A DNA stretch of 64,000 bases, taken from Metabacillus endolithicus (lineage in GTDB: Bacteria; Bacillota; Bacilli; Bacillales; Bacillaceae). Shown here one piece after another: positions 18,858-27,135 of this stretch. How positions within the stretch are numbered: position 1 is the first letter of the stretch; every line of letters begins with the position of its first letter. The stretch spans positions 2,400,001 through 2,464,000 of the forward strand of contig NZ_CP095550.1 of the NCBI RefSeq assembly GCF_023078335.1. Reading direction: 5' to 3'. The notes beneath the pieces were generated by a model. The model was not told where the DNA came from, searched no databases, and saw nothing but the letters and a program-made list of their open reading frames with translations. Both the position numbers and the translations under genes were made by a program.

Positions 18858-18935
18858 GATCCTTCTTGGCCTTCATCGGATTATGAACGACATTCCTGCT
18901 CTGTTCCGCTCCCGTTTTGTCGTTCATCACCTACC
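18858..18935. repeat. 51-bp repeat pair with GTCGTTCAT/ATGAACGAC motif
   Basis: Two degenerate units about 51 bp apart (TTCAT cores at 18873 and 18924) share ATGAACGACATTCC and TTTTGTCGTTCAT with the array at 59075-59245. They lie between the lipL start and the pta terminator. Confidence 0.7.
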
Positions 18936-18946
18936 AAAAACAAAAA

Positions 18947-18980
18947 GACGCAAATCCTTTAATAGAATTCACGTCTCATC
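18947..18980 (-). terminator. Probable terminator of pta
   Basis: On the minus strand, GAGACG pairs with CGTCTTTTT across a long loop after the pta stop. The stem is short. Confidence 0.5.
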
Positions 18981-18989
18981 ATTCATCTT

Positions 18990-19958
18990 TTAAGCTTGTG
19001 CAGCTGTGATTAACGCTAATTTGTAAACATCTTCTGCGTTACAGCCACGTGATAGGTCGTTTACTGGTTTGTTTAATCCTTGTAGAATTGGGCCAACTGC
19101 TTCGAAGTTTCCTAAGCGCTGAGCGATTTTGTAGCCTATGTTTCCAGCTTCAAGGCTTGGGAAAACAAATACATTTGCATCACCTTTGATAACTGAGTCT
19201 GGTGCTTTCTTTTCAGCTACTGAAGGTACAAATGCTGCGTCGAATTGGAATTCGCCGTCTAGTACAATGCTAGAGTCAAGGCCTTTTGCGATTTCAACAG
19301 CTTGTGACACTTTTTCTGTTTCAGGTGATTTTGCTGATCCTTTTGTTGAGAAGCTTAGCATGGCTACACGTGGATCAATGTTAAACATTTTAGCTGTTTC
19401 TGCACTTGCGATTGCGATTTCTGCAAGATCCTGACTGTCTGGAGCAATATTGATTGCACAATCTGCAAAAACGTATTTTTCATCTTCACGTACCATGATG
19501 AAAACACCTGATGTTTTTTTGATGCCTTCTTTTGTTTTGATGATTTGAAGAGCAGGACGTACCGTGTCAGCTGTAGAGTGAGCTGCACCACTTACAAGTC
19601 CGTGCGCTTTTCCAAGGTGAACAAGCATTGTTCCGAAGTAATTTTCATCTAAAAGGATTTTGCGTGCATCCTCTTCAGTTGCTTTTCCTTTTCTTCTTTC
19701 AACAAATGCAGCAACCAGCTCGTCCATTTCTGCATAGTTTTTTGGATCATAAATGTTTACACCGTCTAAAGTTAAGTTTAATTCTTGTGCTTTGTTTGTT
19801 ACTTCCTGCTCGTTACCAACTAAGATTGGCTGTAGAATTCCTTCACCAGCTAAACGATTTACAGCTGTTAAAATTCGTTCATCTAAACCTTCAGGAAAAA
19901 CAATTTTTATTCCTTGTCCTTTAACTTTTTCTTTTAATGTCGCAAATAAATCTGACAC
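18990..19958 (-). CDS. pta: Phosphate acetyltransferase
   Basis: Pta converts acetyl-CoA and phosphate to acetyl phosphate for overflow acetate production. The start is GTG 19958 with AAGGAGG seven bases away, giving VSDLFATLKEKVKGQG and 322 residues, against 323 in B. subtilis. An upstream extension of 40 residues lacks family similarity. The PTA/PTB fold is covered throughout, with KIVFPEGLDERILTA at the N-terminus and SGAAHSTADTVRPALQIIKT and MLSFSTKGSAKSPE in the catalytic region. A cre-like palindrome about 90 bp upstream fits the CcpA activation known for pta in Bacillus. Confidence 0.95.
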   Translation of the reverse strand: MSDLFATLKEKVKGQGIKIVFPEGLDERILTAVNRLAGEGILQPILVGNEQEVTNKAQELNLTLDGVNIYDPKNYAEMDELVAAFVERRKGKATEEDARKILLDENYFGTMLVHLGKAHGLVSGAAHSTADTVRPALQIIKTKEGIKKTSGVFIMVREDEKYVFADCAINIAPDSQDLAEIAIASAETAKMFNIDPRVAMLSFSTKGSAKSPETEKVSQAVEIAKGLDSSIVLDGEFQFDAAFVPSVAEKKAPDSVIKGDANVFVFPSLEAGNIGYKIAQRLGNFEAVGPILQGLNKPVNDLSRGCNAEDVYKLALITAAQA

Positions 19959-20043
19959 AAAAAAACCTCCTTGAGTATGTAAGAGAAATGCTTCCTTAAC
20001 TAGGATACTCCACTTATTCTTAATTTCAAACCGTTCTGTCACA

Positions 20044-20058
20044 CTGTAACGCTTACAT
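20044..20058 (-). promoter_or_regulatory. cre-like palindrome upstream of pta
   Basis: TGTAAGCGTTACA (minus strand, 20057-20045) is a perfect-looking half-symmetric cre variant; the first ten positions match TGWAANCGNT. It lies about 90 bases upstream of the pta GTG, consistent with activation by CcpA rather than roadblock repression. Confidence 0.5.
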
Positions 20059-20234
20059 CTAATTTTTTTTAATTTCAAAAAAATCTGTTAAATTCTTCTC
20101 TTCTACTTTTGGAGTTTTCCACTAATCCTAAGAATTTACTCTTTGTTGTTCAAGTTTTATTACCATGGTGAAATGGACAAGATATGATATAGTAAATGTG
20201 TACATAACGAATTCATAAATAGGAGTGAATATAT

Positions 20235-20984
20235 ATGAGTGAAGCAGCACAAACCTTGGATGGCTGGTATTGTTTACATGATTTCCGTACTGTTGATTGG
20301 TCTGCTTGGAAGCTGTTATCTAATGATGAGCGCGAGGCTGCCATCAATGAGTTTTTAGGTTTACTAGAAAAATGGGGCGTTGCCCAAGATGCGGAGCAAG
20401 GAAGTCATGCTCTTTATTCCATTACTGGTCAAAAAGCAGATTTCATGATGATGATTCTACGTCCAACAATGGAAGAGCTAACTGAAATTGAGCTTGAGTT
20501 TAATAAAACAACGCTTGCTGAATTTACGATTCCTGCTTATTCTTATGTTTCTGTTGTTGAGCTAAGTAATTACTTAGCTGGTGAAAGCAATGAAGATCCT
20601 TATCAAAATCCACATGTTCGTGCTCGTCTTTATCCAAAACTACCAGAAGCAAAATATGCTTGTTTCTATCCTATGGATAAGCGCCGTCAAGGCAATGACA
20701 ACTGGTATATGCTTTCAATGGAAGAGCGTCGCGATATGATGAAAAGCCACGGCTTAATTGGTCGTTCTTACGCTGGTAAAGTAAAGCAAATCATCACAGG
20801 CTCTGTGGGCTTTGATGATTATGAGTGGGGAGTTACTCTTTTCGCTGAAGATGTTCTTCAATTCAAAAAGCTTGTTTATGAAATGAGATTTGATGAAGTT
20901 AGTGCTCGTTACGGTGAGTTTGGTTCTTTCTTCGTTGGAAACATCTTAAGTACTTCTAAATTAAATGATTATTTTTCGGTTTAA
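20235..20984 (+). CDS. hemQ: Coproheme decarboxylase HemQ
   Basis: HemQ performs the final step of the coproporphyrin-dependent haem pathway of Gram-positive bacteria, oxidatively decarboxylating coproheme III to haem b with peroxide. The 249-residue protein has the chlorite-dismutase-like ferredoxin fold. The proximal haem His is in [15 protein letters not shown] near residue 172, the catalytic Tyr in [10 protein letters not shown] near 145, and [15 protein letters not shown] near the C-terminal sheet. ATG 20235 follows ATAGGAG. It is divergent from pta, as in B. subtilis (ywfI). It supplies haem needed by the qox oxidase encoded downstream in this window. Confidence 0.95.
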   Translation: MSEAAQTLDGWYCLHDFRTVDWSAWKLLSNDEREAAINEFLGLLEKWGVAQDAEQGSHALYSITGQKADFMMMILRPTMEELTEIELEFNKTTLAEFTIPAYSYVSVVELSNYLAGESNEDPYQNPHVRARLYPKLPEAKYACFYPMDKRRQGNDNWYMLSMEERRDMMKSHGLIGRSYAGKVKQIITGSVGFDDYEWGVTLFAEDVLQFKKLVYEMRFDEVSARYGEFGSFFVGNILSTSKLNDYFSV

Positions 20985-21113
20985 TAAGTAAAAAACTGAC
21001 TCTGTGATTGTAACAAGCTCGGTTTTTGAAGTACAAAATTCGAATTAACATTGCTTTTGTTTAATTATTGCACTTGGATTAAAAAGCAATTTTGCAAGTA
21101 TATTAGAAAAGAA

Positions 21114-21150
21114 AAATGCTTGGTGACAAATATGCTCCAAGCATTTTTTA
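21114..21150 (+). terminator. Probable hemQ terminator
   Basis: AAATGCTTGG and CCAAGCATTT form a 10-bp stem followed by TTTTATA. It is about 130 bp after the hemQ stop. Confidence 0.75.
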
Positions 21151-21207
21151 TACCAAGATCAGCACCTATAAAAGTGTTTTCAGATCTTAAAGAATCGCCA
21201 GAAGATA

Positions 21208-21395
21208 AACGGATAAATTCCTCTTAAAGAGGAATTATCACGAAAAAAAGGTGAAATAGACGGAAAGATTCCGCCTATTTCATTAAAAAGGATGAAAATG
21301 GGCAATTTTACTTTGCTTAACCGGAGAAATTCCGGTTATATCTCCCAACTTTGTTCAATGCTTCAATCTAACCGGAAAAACTCCGCTTATTTAAA
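21208..21395. repeat. Degenerate ~51-bp array with CGGAN(A/G)ATTCCG hairpins
   Basis: Four short hairpins of the form CGGAAAGATTCCG, CCGGAGAAATTCCGG and CCGGAAAAACTCCG start at about 21210, 21261, 21322 and 21373 (spacings 51, 61 and 51). The array lies between the convergent 3' ends of hemQ and the GNAT gene. No gene is evident in this 430-bp gap. Confidence 0.65.
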
Positions 21396-21414
21396 CTACG
21401 TTACTGTCAATGAG

Positions 21415-21888
21415 TCATTTTTTTAATTTTTTCTCATAGCAATCTACTTCTCTTCCTTCTTTAAACGGCTTCGTCTCATAATAGATAAATCCTAATGATT
21501 CCCAAAAGACCTTTGCATCCTTATTGTCTGTTAAAACTCCTAGTCTGATTGCCTGCTTTCCGGAATTTTTTATACTTTCCTCAAAAAGGTGATAAGCTCT
21601 TTTTCCAAAGCCCTTTCCTTTCCATTGTTCATGAACCATAAGCAATCCCAGCCAAGGATAGTGGTCCTTCGGGTTTTCTGGTAAATAGTCGATCAAACCG
21701 ATGTAGTCTTGATCAGCTTTTATAAAATAGCTATATGTAGCCGGATTCAGAAACTCTTCCTTCATTTCTTTCATTGATCGAGTTTCCCTTCCATTTTCTA
21801 AAACATTGTAGATTTTGTTCGAGAGGACAATTTCTTGCACCTTTTTCATTTTATCCTTTGTTACTTCTTCTAAAGTAATTGTAATCAT
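21415..21888 (-). CDS. GNAT family N-acetyltransferase
   Basis: A 157-residue single-domain GNAT protein. Motif A, the acetyl-CoA pyrophosphate loop, is visible as LMVHEQWKGKGFGKRAYHLFEE near residue 85, followed by the motif B region IRLGVLTDNKDAKVFWESLGF. The acceptor substrate cannot be deduced. ATG 21888 has GAAGGAGAAG upstream. It is monocistronic, convergent with hemQ and divergent from gerQ. Confidence 0.82.
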   Translation of the reverse strand: MITITLEEVTKDKMKKVQEIVLSNKIYNVLENGRETRSMKEMKEEFLNPATYSYFIKADQDYIGLIDYLPENPKDHYPWLGLLMVHEQWKGKGFGKRAYHLFEESIKNSGKQAIRLGVLTDNKDAKVFWESLGFIYYETKPFKEGREVDCYEKKLKK

Positions 21889-21920
21889 TTAGCTTCTCCT
21901 TCAATATTTTTGTTTAAAAG

Positions 21921-21949
21921 GCATAAGTTGCTTGTTCGCAACATACCTA
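21921..21949 (+). promoter_or_regulatory. Candidate SigE promoter for gerQ
   Basis: GCATAA and CATACCTA are separated by 15 bases, resembling the mother-cell SigE consensus (ATA near -35, CATACA-T at -10). gerQ is SigE-dependent in B. subtilis. The site lies 71 bases before the start codon. Confidence 0.45.
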
Positions 21950-22019
21950 TGAATGAGCAAAGATTGAGAAAAGATCCCTTTCGGTTTTATCACTTATTAA
22001 TTTTTAGGAGGGTTATTAT

Positions 22020-22499
22020 ATGACTAAAAGATTTCAACAACCTCAACAACCTTATGGATATGACGCAGCAACTGGTGTTCAACCAGGACAACAAATGCCG
22101 ATGCAAATGCAAATGCAGCAAACAGGATTTCCACCTTCTGCTACATATTTTCCAGGTCAAGTTGGGCAAGTACCACAATTTCCACAGCAGCAACAACCTG
22201 GTGTAGCACAGTATATTCCAGGCATGCTACCTTTAGAGCAGTCTTATATTGAAAATATCCTTCGTTTAAATCGTGGAAAAATCGCTACTGTTTATATGAC
22301 TTTTGAAAACAATCGTGAGTGGAATGCGAAAATTTTCAAAGGTGTTATTGAAGCAGCAGGGCGTGATCACCTTATTTTAAGTGATCCACAAACTGGTATG
22401 CGTTATTTACTTCTTATGGTTTACTTAGATTATGTAACATTTGATGAAGAGCTTACTTATGATCCACAATATGCATTAGCATCTGTTCAACCAAGATAA
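22020..22499 (+). CDS. gerQ: Spore coat protein GerQ
   Basis: GerQ is an inner-coat protein needed to localise the cortex-lytic enzyme CwlJ and is cross-linked by the Tgl transglutaminase. The 159-residue protein has a Gln/Pro/Met-rich N-terminal half (QQPQQPYG, MPMQMQMQQ), supplying many glutamine donors. It ends with a conserved C-terminal domain of about 90 residues (LPLEQSYIENILRLNRGKIA, AAGRDHLILSDPQTGMRYLL). ATG 22020 follows TAGGAGGG. It is monocistronic with a strong terminator and sits beside ywdK, as in B. subtilis (ywdL). Confidence 0.94.
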   Translation: MTKRFQQPQQPYGYDAATGVQPGQQMPMQMQMQQTGFPPSATYFPGQVGQVPQFPQQQQPGVAQYIPGMLPLEQSYIENILRLNRGKIATVYMTFENNREWNAKIFKGVIEAAGRDHLILSDPQTGMRYLLLMVYLDYVTFDEELTYDPQYALASVQPR

Positions 22500-22503
22500 T
22501 ATG

Positions 22504-22540
22504 AATGAAGGCTGACAAAATGTTTGTCAGCCTTCATCTT
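22504..22540. terminator. Bidirectional terminator between gerQ and ywdK
   Basis: Perfect 13-bp stem GAAGGCTGACAAA / TTTGTCAGCCTTC with a 3-base loop, between the convergent stop codons. Confidence 0.9.
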
Positions 22541-22912
22541 TTATAAATATCTGATTGCCGCATATCCTAAAAGCAGCCAGCCTGCTAAGAAAGCTAAGCC
22601 TCCTAATGGAGTGATTGCTCCTAATATGCTAATTTGTGTCACACTTAATACATACAAGCTTCCTGAGAAAAGAATAATACCAATTAAAAATAACCATCCG
22701 GCCGTTGTGAATATTCCGATATTGGTGAACTTATCCACTAGAAAAGCAATGACAAACAATCCCCCGGCATGGAACATTTGATATTGCACACCAGTTTGCC
22801 ATGATTTTATGTATTTTTCAGGAATTTTTCCTTCTAGACCATGTGCTCCAAAGGCACCTAATGCTACCGCTAAAAATGCGTTTATTGCTCCTAAAAGAAG
22901 AAAAAGCTTCAT
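22541..22912 (-). CDS. ywdK: DUF423 membrane protein YwdK
   Basis: A 123-residue integral membrane protein with four predicted helices. The conserved DUF423 pattern is visible: ALGAFGAHGL near residue 20, WQTGVQYQMFHAGGL near 43 and LGGLAFLAGWLLLGYAA at the C-terminus. ATG 22912 follows GGAGGTGG at a normal distance; the frame could extend to 22930 but the ribosome site lies inside that extension. Length matches B. subtilis YwdK. Function is unknown. Confidence 0.85.
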   Translation of the reverse strand: MKLFLLLGAINAFLAVALGAFGAHGLEGKIPEKYIKSWQTGVQYQMFHAGGLFVIAFLVDKFTNIGIFTTAGWLFLIGIILFSGSLYVLSVTQISILGAITPLGGLAFLAGWLLLGYAAIRYL

Positions 22913-23030
22913 ATCAGGCTCCACCTCCAATTGATTACTCTTTCATCTTACCCTAGAATGGGTTATTTTCAACGGAAAAAGTGTGACAATCTTGTTATAA
23001 GAGCTAATTGGAATAAAAGAAAAATAATGA

Positions 23031-23158
23031 TTTTGCAGCATTCGGCTTCATTTTTGCAACAATCAGTTGGAAACTTTGTAGGATACCATAATAATTTTGC
23101 AGCTTCATCATATCATTTTGCAACTTTTAGAAGTCACAACTCCGCAAAAAAGAGCCAC
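23031..23158. repeat. 21-bp array with TTTTGCA motif, 5 copies
   Basis: TTTTGCA, or CTTTGTA in copy 3, starts at 23031, 23052, 23074, 23095 and 23116, i.e. spacings of 21, 22, 21 and 21. A reverse-complement CGCAAAA ends the array. It sits upstream of ywdK and immediately downstream of the next minus-strand gene. Confidence 0.75.
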
Positions 23159-23169
23159 ATAATGGGCTC

Positions 23170-23469
23170 TTAACGATTTTGCAAATATACTTTTAACACA
23201 TCAGATACTCGCTGTTCGTTTTCGACAGCTTTAATATAGTAATGGTCGCCATCAAGATAGGATTCGAAGTTGTTAACTCCTTCATTTTTTAAAAACTCAT
23301 CTATATCTGAAACAGACTCCTGTGCTGTTAATAAATATTTTTGACCGATATAATCTTGGTTTACATAAACATCATAGCGATCTTGGCCAATTTTTGTTGG
23401 AGCTGGATCATTTAAAAGGCCCATATCGAAGCGTCCTCTTCCCATGTTAAATAAATCATCATATGCCAT
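23170..23469 (-). CDS. Conserved hypothetical protein, 99 residues
   Basis: I do not recognise this family. The 99-residue soluble protein starts at ATG 23469 with AGGAGG nicely spaced, and it has coding-like composition. Features include a Gly/Met-rich start (LFNMGRGRFDMGLLND), YDVYVNQDYIGQKYLL and an alternating charged C-terminus that looks alpha/beta. No Cys pairs, signal peptide or membrane segment are present. It is downstream of the ywdI-ung cluster on the same strand, 118 bp after ywdI, so it may be the operon's last gene. Confidence 0.65.
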   Translation of the reverse strand: MAYDDLFNMGRGRFDMGLLNDPAPTKIGQDRYDVYVNQDYIGQKYLLTAQESVSDIDEFLKNEGVNNFESYLDGDHYYIKAVENEQRVSDVLKVYLQNR

Positions 23470-23586
23470 ATTTCTAACCTCCTGTACAATGTTACTATCA
23501 TTGTTTCCTGATTAGATAAGAATATGATGGATTTCGTTGGAGAGATTGCTTCATTTTATGGAAGTTAGGAAAATTTAAAGATCAGC

Positions 23587-23889
23587 TTAAAAGTCGAAAA
23601 GCGAATCACCGTTAGCATCTTCTTCTTTAACCGGTCTTTCACTTGTAGGATTTTTAACAACCGTTGACATATTTCCCATCATTTTTTGAAGCTCTAATTG
23701 GCTAATTTCACTTGATGATGGTGATGATAATGGTTGAACTGATACTTCTGATTTTTCATCAAGAATGATTTCACATAATGATTGAATGACGGCTACTTTT
23801 TCACGTACTTCTTTAGTCGATGAGCTGTTTTTTGCCTTTATTAACTCAGCTTCCATTTTACTTAATAGTTTTGATACAGGTATGTTCAC
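23587..23889 (-). CDS. ywdI: YwdI family protein (DUF5327)
   Basis: A 100-residue protein with the start MNIPVSKLLSKMEAEL characteristic of the YwdI/DUF5327 family, whose function is unknown. The N-terminal 50 residues look helical and charged (AKNSSSTKEVREKVAVIQSL). The second half is Ser/Pro-rich and disordered, ending GDSLFDF. The start is GTG 23889, eight bases after GGAGG. Position in the ung cluster matches B. subtilis. Confidence 0.75.
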   Translation of the reverse strand: MNIPVSKLLSKMEAELIKAKNSSSTKEVREKVAVIQSLCEIILDEKSEVSVQPLSSPSSSEISQLELQKMMGNMSTVVKNPTSERPVKEEDANGDSLFDF

Positions 23890-23904
23890 TTTTTATTCCT
23901 CCAA

Positions 23905-24084
23905 CTAAGCCTTAATTGCTTTTTGTTCATATTTTAAACATGCCATACCAGATGATTTTTTAACCGTGATGGCAGGCCTGGCTGCTGATTTAAATCCGTA
24001 AGCTCGACAGCCGTTCGGAAACCGCGTATCCCAAGTAACATAAAAATGCTTACACTTTATACAGTTTATTGGTGTTTCCTTCAT
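23905..24084 (-). CDS. Small Cys-rich protein in the ung cluster
   Basis: A 59-residue protein, short enough to be missed by length cut-offs. It starts at ATG 24084, nine bases after GGAG, and reads METPINC-like (MKETPINCIKCKHFYVTWD), then RFPNGCRAYGFKS and SGMACLKYEQKA. The four cysteines arranged CxxC...C...C suggest a zinc or Fe-S site. It lies between ung (52 bp upstream) and ywdI (16 bp downstream) on the same strand, so expression with ung is likely. The family is not recognised. Confidence 0.7.
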   Translation of the reverse strand: MKETPINCIKCKHFYVTWDTRFPNGCRAYGFKSAARPAITVKKSSGMACLKYEQKAIKA

Positions 24085-24135
24085 GTTTTATACTCCATTC
24101 CACTATCTGTTTTAAAAATTATTAAGAACAAAATT

Positions 24136-24804
24136 CTATAAAGACCAATCAATCTCTTTTATATTTTGATTACGTAGGTATTCATTTGTTTTAGAAAATG
24201 GTTTACTTCCAAAAAAGCCTTTTCGGGCAGAAAATGGGCTAGGATGGGCGCTTTCGATAACGAAGTGCTTGGAAGAATCGATAAGTTGCTTTTTTTGTTG
24301 GGCATGTTTTCCCCACAGAATAAAGACAATTGGTTGATGTTTTTGATCTAGTTTTTTGATGATTTCATCAGTGAACATTTCCCATCCTTTTTTTGCATGT
24401 GAAGCTGGTTCTCCTTTTCTTACAGTTAATACGGTGTTTAAAAGGAGGACACCTTCCTTCGCCCATTTTACTAATGAGCCGTTTTCCGGTAACGGACAAT
24501 TTATGTCATCTTGAAGCTCCATGTAGATATTTCGTAAAGAAGGAGGCAGCTTGACACCTGGCTGGACTGAAAAACTTAAGCCTTGCGCCTGTCCTTCTCC
24601 ATGATACGGGTCTTGTCCAATAATCACGGCTTTTACCTTATCATAAGGAGTTTCGTTCAACGCACGAAAGATATTTTCACGTTCAGGAAAAATGGTTTGT
24701 TGTTCATATTCTTCACGTAAAAATTCTAATAGCTCCTTAAAATAATCAGACTGTAACTGTTCACCTAACACGCTGTCCCAGCTTTTATCCACTTGTAATT
24801 TCAT
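24136..24804 (-). CDS. ung: Uracil-DNA glycosylase
   Basis: Ung excises uracil from DNA in base-excision repair. The 222-residue protein is family 1. The water-activating Asp is in VIIGQDPYHGEGQAQGL near residue 65, VLLLNTVLTVRKGEP follows, and the DNA-intercalating HPSP loop is in ESAHPSPFSARKGF near the C-terminus. ATG 24804 follows AGGAGGAG; it overlaps the upstream glycosyltransferase gene by 20 bp, indicating coupling. The downstream small Cys protein and ywdI complete the cluster. Confidence 0.95.
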   Translation of the reverse strand: MKLQVDKSWDSVLGEQLQSDYFKELLEFLREEYEQQTIFPERENIFRALNETPYDKVKAVIIGQDPYHGEGQAQGLSFSVQPGVKLPPSLRNIYMELQDDINCPLPENGSLVKWAKEGVLLLNTVLTVRKGEPASHAKKGWEMFTDEIIKKLDQKHQPIVFILWGKHAQQKKQLIDSSKHFVIESAHPSPFSARKGFFGSKPFSKTNEYLRNQNIKEIDWSL

Positions 24805-25618
24805 TGCTCTCCTCCTGTTGACTATAGCGTGTGAAAACTGGTTTTCCATTCCATACCCGTTTTGTTTCTGCTTCGCGTTTTTTCATTTCTGGTTCTTCTA
24901 GAAGCACAAAGAAGTTTTTCGTTGGTAAACTTCCTAATTGATGCTTCTCACATAAACGATCTAAATACATTTTGCGTTTTAGGCCTAAATCAGCAGACTG
25001 ATTTGTCCCATCTTCTGAAAATGCATAGATAACACTAGCCATTGGTATTCTTTTCACTGAGCAAGCCTCTGCCGCTCTTAAGAAAAAGTCCCAATCCCAG
25101 TAATTATGAACATCAGGATCAAATAAGCCAATTTTATCATGAAGCTCTTTTTTATACATACTTCCTGAAGGCACATATGTTGAAAACTTCTTCATTTCTG
25201 CTAAATCATATTGATAAGCAAAAAGCTGTCGTTTAAACGGATAACGGGTGTTTCCTCTTTTTTCAAATGAAACAATCTCTGCATCAAAATAAACAAAATC
25301 AGCATTTTGTAGCCCTAATAATGCCTGCTCCAAATGAGTCTCCGTTATAAAATCATCATCATCACAAAGCATGATAGCATCACCCGTTACATGCTCTATT
25401 CCGATATTTCTTGCACGAACATGCTTAACATTTTCCGTTAACTCAACAGCCTTAATTGATAATTCACTATATAAAGAAACTAGTGGTTCAATGCTTTCAC
25501 CCGCATCATTCACAATAATAACTTCATGTGGAAGTACAGTTTGTCGAGTAATTGATTCAAGAAGCTCTGAAAGTTCTGCCAGTCGATTATATGTCACAAT
25601 CACAATTGATATTTTCAT
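24785..25618 (-). CDS. ywdF: Family 2 glycosyltransferase YwdF
   Basis: A 277-residue GT-A fold glycosyltransferase. The nucleotide-binding start KISIVIVTYNRLAELSELLE, the DXD-type motif LCDDDDFIT near residue 85 and DWDFFLRAAEACSVKRIP are visible. No membrane anchor is present. The sugar donor and acceptor are unknown. ATG 25618 follows AAAGGTGATC; an upstream in-frame ATG at 25627 overlaps that site. It overlaps ung at its 3' end, in the order seen in B. subtilis. Confidence 0.85.
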   Translation of the reverse strand: MKISIVIVTYNRLAELSELLESITRQTVLPHEVIIVNDAGESIEPLVSLYSELSIKAVELTENVKHVRARNIGIEHVTGDAIMLCDDDDFITETHLEQALLGLQNADFVYFDAEIVSFEKRGNTRYPFKRQLFAYQYDLAEMKKFSTYVPSGSMYKKELHDKIGLFDPDVHNYWDWDFFLRAAEACSVKRIPMASVIYAFSEDGTNQSADLGLKRKMYLDRLCEKHQLGSLPTKNFFVLLEEPEMKKREAETKRVWNGKPVFTRYSQQEESNEITSG

Positions 25619-25720
25619 CACGATCACCTTTTCTTCATTATCCTTTTATTTTAACAAACTCTATTAGTCCTTTTATAGAAAAAACCTTCTAAGACCAATA
25701 GTCTATTTTTTACCATGCAT

Positions 25721-25745
25721 GTTTGTCCAAGTATATTCGGGGTAA
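25721..25745 (+). promoter_or_regulatory. Candidate SigB promoter for yflT
   Basis: GTTTGT and GGGTAA separated by 13 bases fit the general-stress consensus GTTTAA-N12-15-GGGTAT. It lies 30 bases upstream of the yflT ribosome-site region. Confidence 0.65.
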
Positions 25746-25774
25746 TTACCAAGTAAATATCAAAGGAGTTGATG

Positions 25775-26092
25775 ATGATGAAAACATATATCGTTGAAAA
25801 TGGTGTACAAGCTTCTGAGAAAATTCTTACTTTACAAGCAGAAGGTTATGAAAAGGAGCACATCTATTTATTTGCACATGATGAAAATCGCTCCAAGCAT
25901 TTAACAGAACATACAAATACTAAAGGTATTGGATTAAAAGAAGAAGGTATCTTTGATAAAATGGCAAATATTTTTGTATCCCGTGGAGAGCAGATTCGCA
26001 CCCGCATGACCTCCCTAGGTCTTTCACAACATAAAGCGATGGAGTTAGAAGAAGAGCTCGATGAAGGAAAAGTCGTCATTGTGGCACAGTGA
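25775..26092 (+). CDS. yflT: General stress protein, YflT domain
   Basis: A protein of about 105 residues with the YflT/heat-induced stress domain: KTYIVENGVQASEKILTLQAEG at the N-terminus, HIYLFAHDENRSKHLTE and a C-terminal ELDEGKVVIVAQ. Family members are SigB-controlled in Bacillus and their biochemical role is unknown. Three ATGs follow AAAGGAG in tandem (25772, 25775, 25778); the second and third have workable spacing. A convincing SigB promoter precedes it, and a strong bidirectional terminator follows. Confidence 0.85.
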   Translation: MMKTYIVENGVQASEKILTLQAEGYEKEHIYLFAHDENRSKHLTEHTNTKGIGLKEEGIFDKMANIFVSRGEQIRTRMTSLGLSQHKAMELEEELDEGKVVIVAQ

Positions 26093-26103
26093 TTAAATAG
26101 AAA

Positions 26104-26130
26104 GAGTCTAGCCAGTTAGTGGCTAGACTC
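26104..26130. terminator. Bidirectional terminator after yflT
   Basis: Perfect 11-bp stem GAGTCTAGCCA / TGGCTAGACTC with a 5-base loop between two convergent genes. Confidence 0.88.
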
Positions 26131-26138
26131 TTGTTCGG

Positions 26139-26981
26139 TTAAAGCTGTTTCTTCCAATATTTCCATGCATGTAAATATTGATCAAGCTCATGAGGATGAT
26201 GCTTCATGCAATTGCCTAGTCTTATATATAATCCGATGATGATTTCTTGATTTAAAAATTCAGTAGTTACCTTTCCACTCATCTTCAATTCTGATACAGC
26301 AGTATGTAAGACTTCTACCGTTAAATCTTCGGGTGATGAACAAAAGGCATATATAACATCATATAGCGGTATTCCCCACACAGGTGCTGGATCAATAATG
26401 CCTGAAAGCTTGCCATTATTCACGACAAAATTATGGACACCACAATCTCCATGTAGCAAGTAAGGATGCTTCCATTGTTCATAACGCTTGTTATCTTTTA
26501 AAATCTTTTGCACAAGCATGTGGTCCTCTTCTGGAAGTTGAGACTCTATTAGGATTTTTGACTGTTGAACTCTGTCTAAGAGAAACTCCCGCCATGTGCT
26601 TGACGTCTCATCTGCCCAACCCCAACTATTACTTTTTTCTGAGAGTTGTTTGTAATGATTGATTACCTCTTTGATCAGTGTTTCTAACAGCATGGATTTA
26701 TTGATTCCCTTATAATCTGTTATACCTGGGATAAAAGAATATACAATAAAATGAAAATCATCGTTAACATAATAAATCTTTGGCAAGCATTCAATTTCTT
26801 TATACATCTCCAAAAAGATTGATTCCATTTCCAGAGTCACTGGTTGATTACACTTAACTACTAACTCATTATTAACAAGGTATAAACGACTTACTGTCCC
26901 ACCAGTTAGTGGTTTGTACTCTACTTTCCCCGGCAGTAATTGATGTTTCTGTAATTCTTGTATGATTTGTTGAATGTCCAT
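26139..26981 (-). CDS. Aminoglycoside-phosphotransferase-family kinase-like protein
   Basis: A 280-residue protein with the APH/choline-kinase fold. The nucleotide-binding start GKVEYKPLTGGTVSRLYLV is near residue 20, the catalytic loop LLHGDCGVHNFVV near 190, and the metal-binding IIDPAPVWG near 210. Such proteins phosphorylate small hydroxyl compounds or antibiotics; the substrate cannot be assigned and drug resistance should not be assumed. ATG 26981 has AAAGGGG upstream. It is convergent with yflT and follows galT, but a gap of about 150 bp suggests a separate transcript. Confidence 0.78.
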   Translation of the reverse strand: MDIQQIIQELQKHQLLPGKVEYKPLTGGTVSRLYLVNNELVVKCNQPVTLEMESIFLEMYKEIECLPKIYYVNDDFHFIVYSFIPGITDYKGINKSMLLETLIKEVINHYKQLSEKSNSWGWADETSSTWREFLLDRVQQSKILIESQLPEEDHMLVQKILKDNKRYEQWKHPYLLHGDCGVHNFVVNNGKLSGIIDPAPVWGIPLYDVIYAFCSSPEDLTVEVLHTAVSELKMSGKVTTEFLNQEIIIGLYIRLGNCMKHHPHELDQYLHAWKYWKKQL

Positions 26982-27135
26982 TGTGATTTTTCCCCTTTGT
27001 TTTTTTCTATTATACAATTCAGCACAAAAAAACACCCCCTTACAAAGTAAGGAGGCAACATACATATATAAAATTAGGGGGGATTAATAGCATCATTGAC
27101 ACTTTTGAAGATTCTTATACTAGTAAATCCAATTA

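Noticed and set aside
26139..26981. Aminoglycoside resistance gene
   Set aside because: Only the general APH-kinase fold is supported; many such proteins act on ordinary metabolites and nothing indicates resistance.
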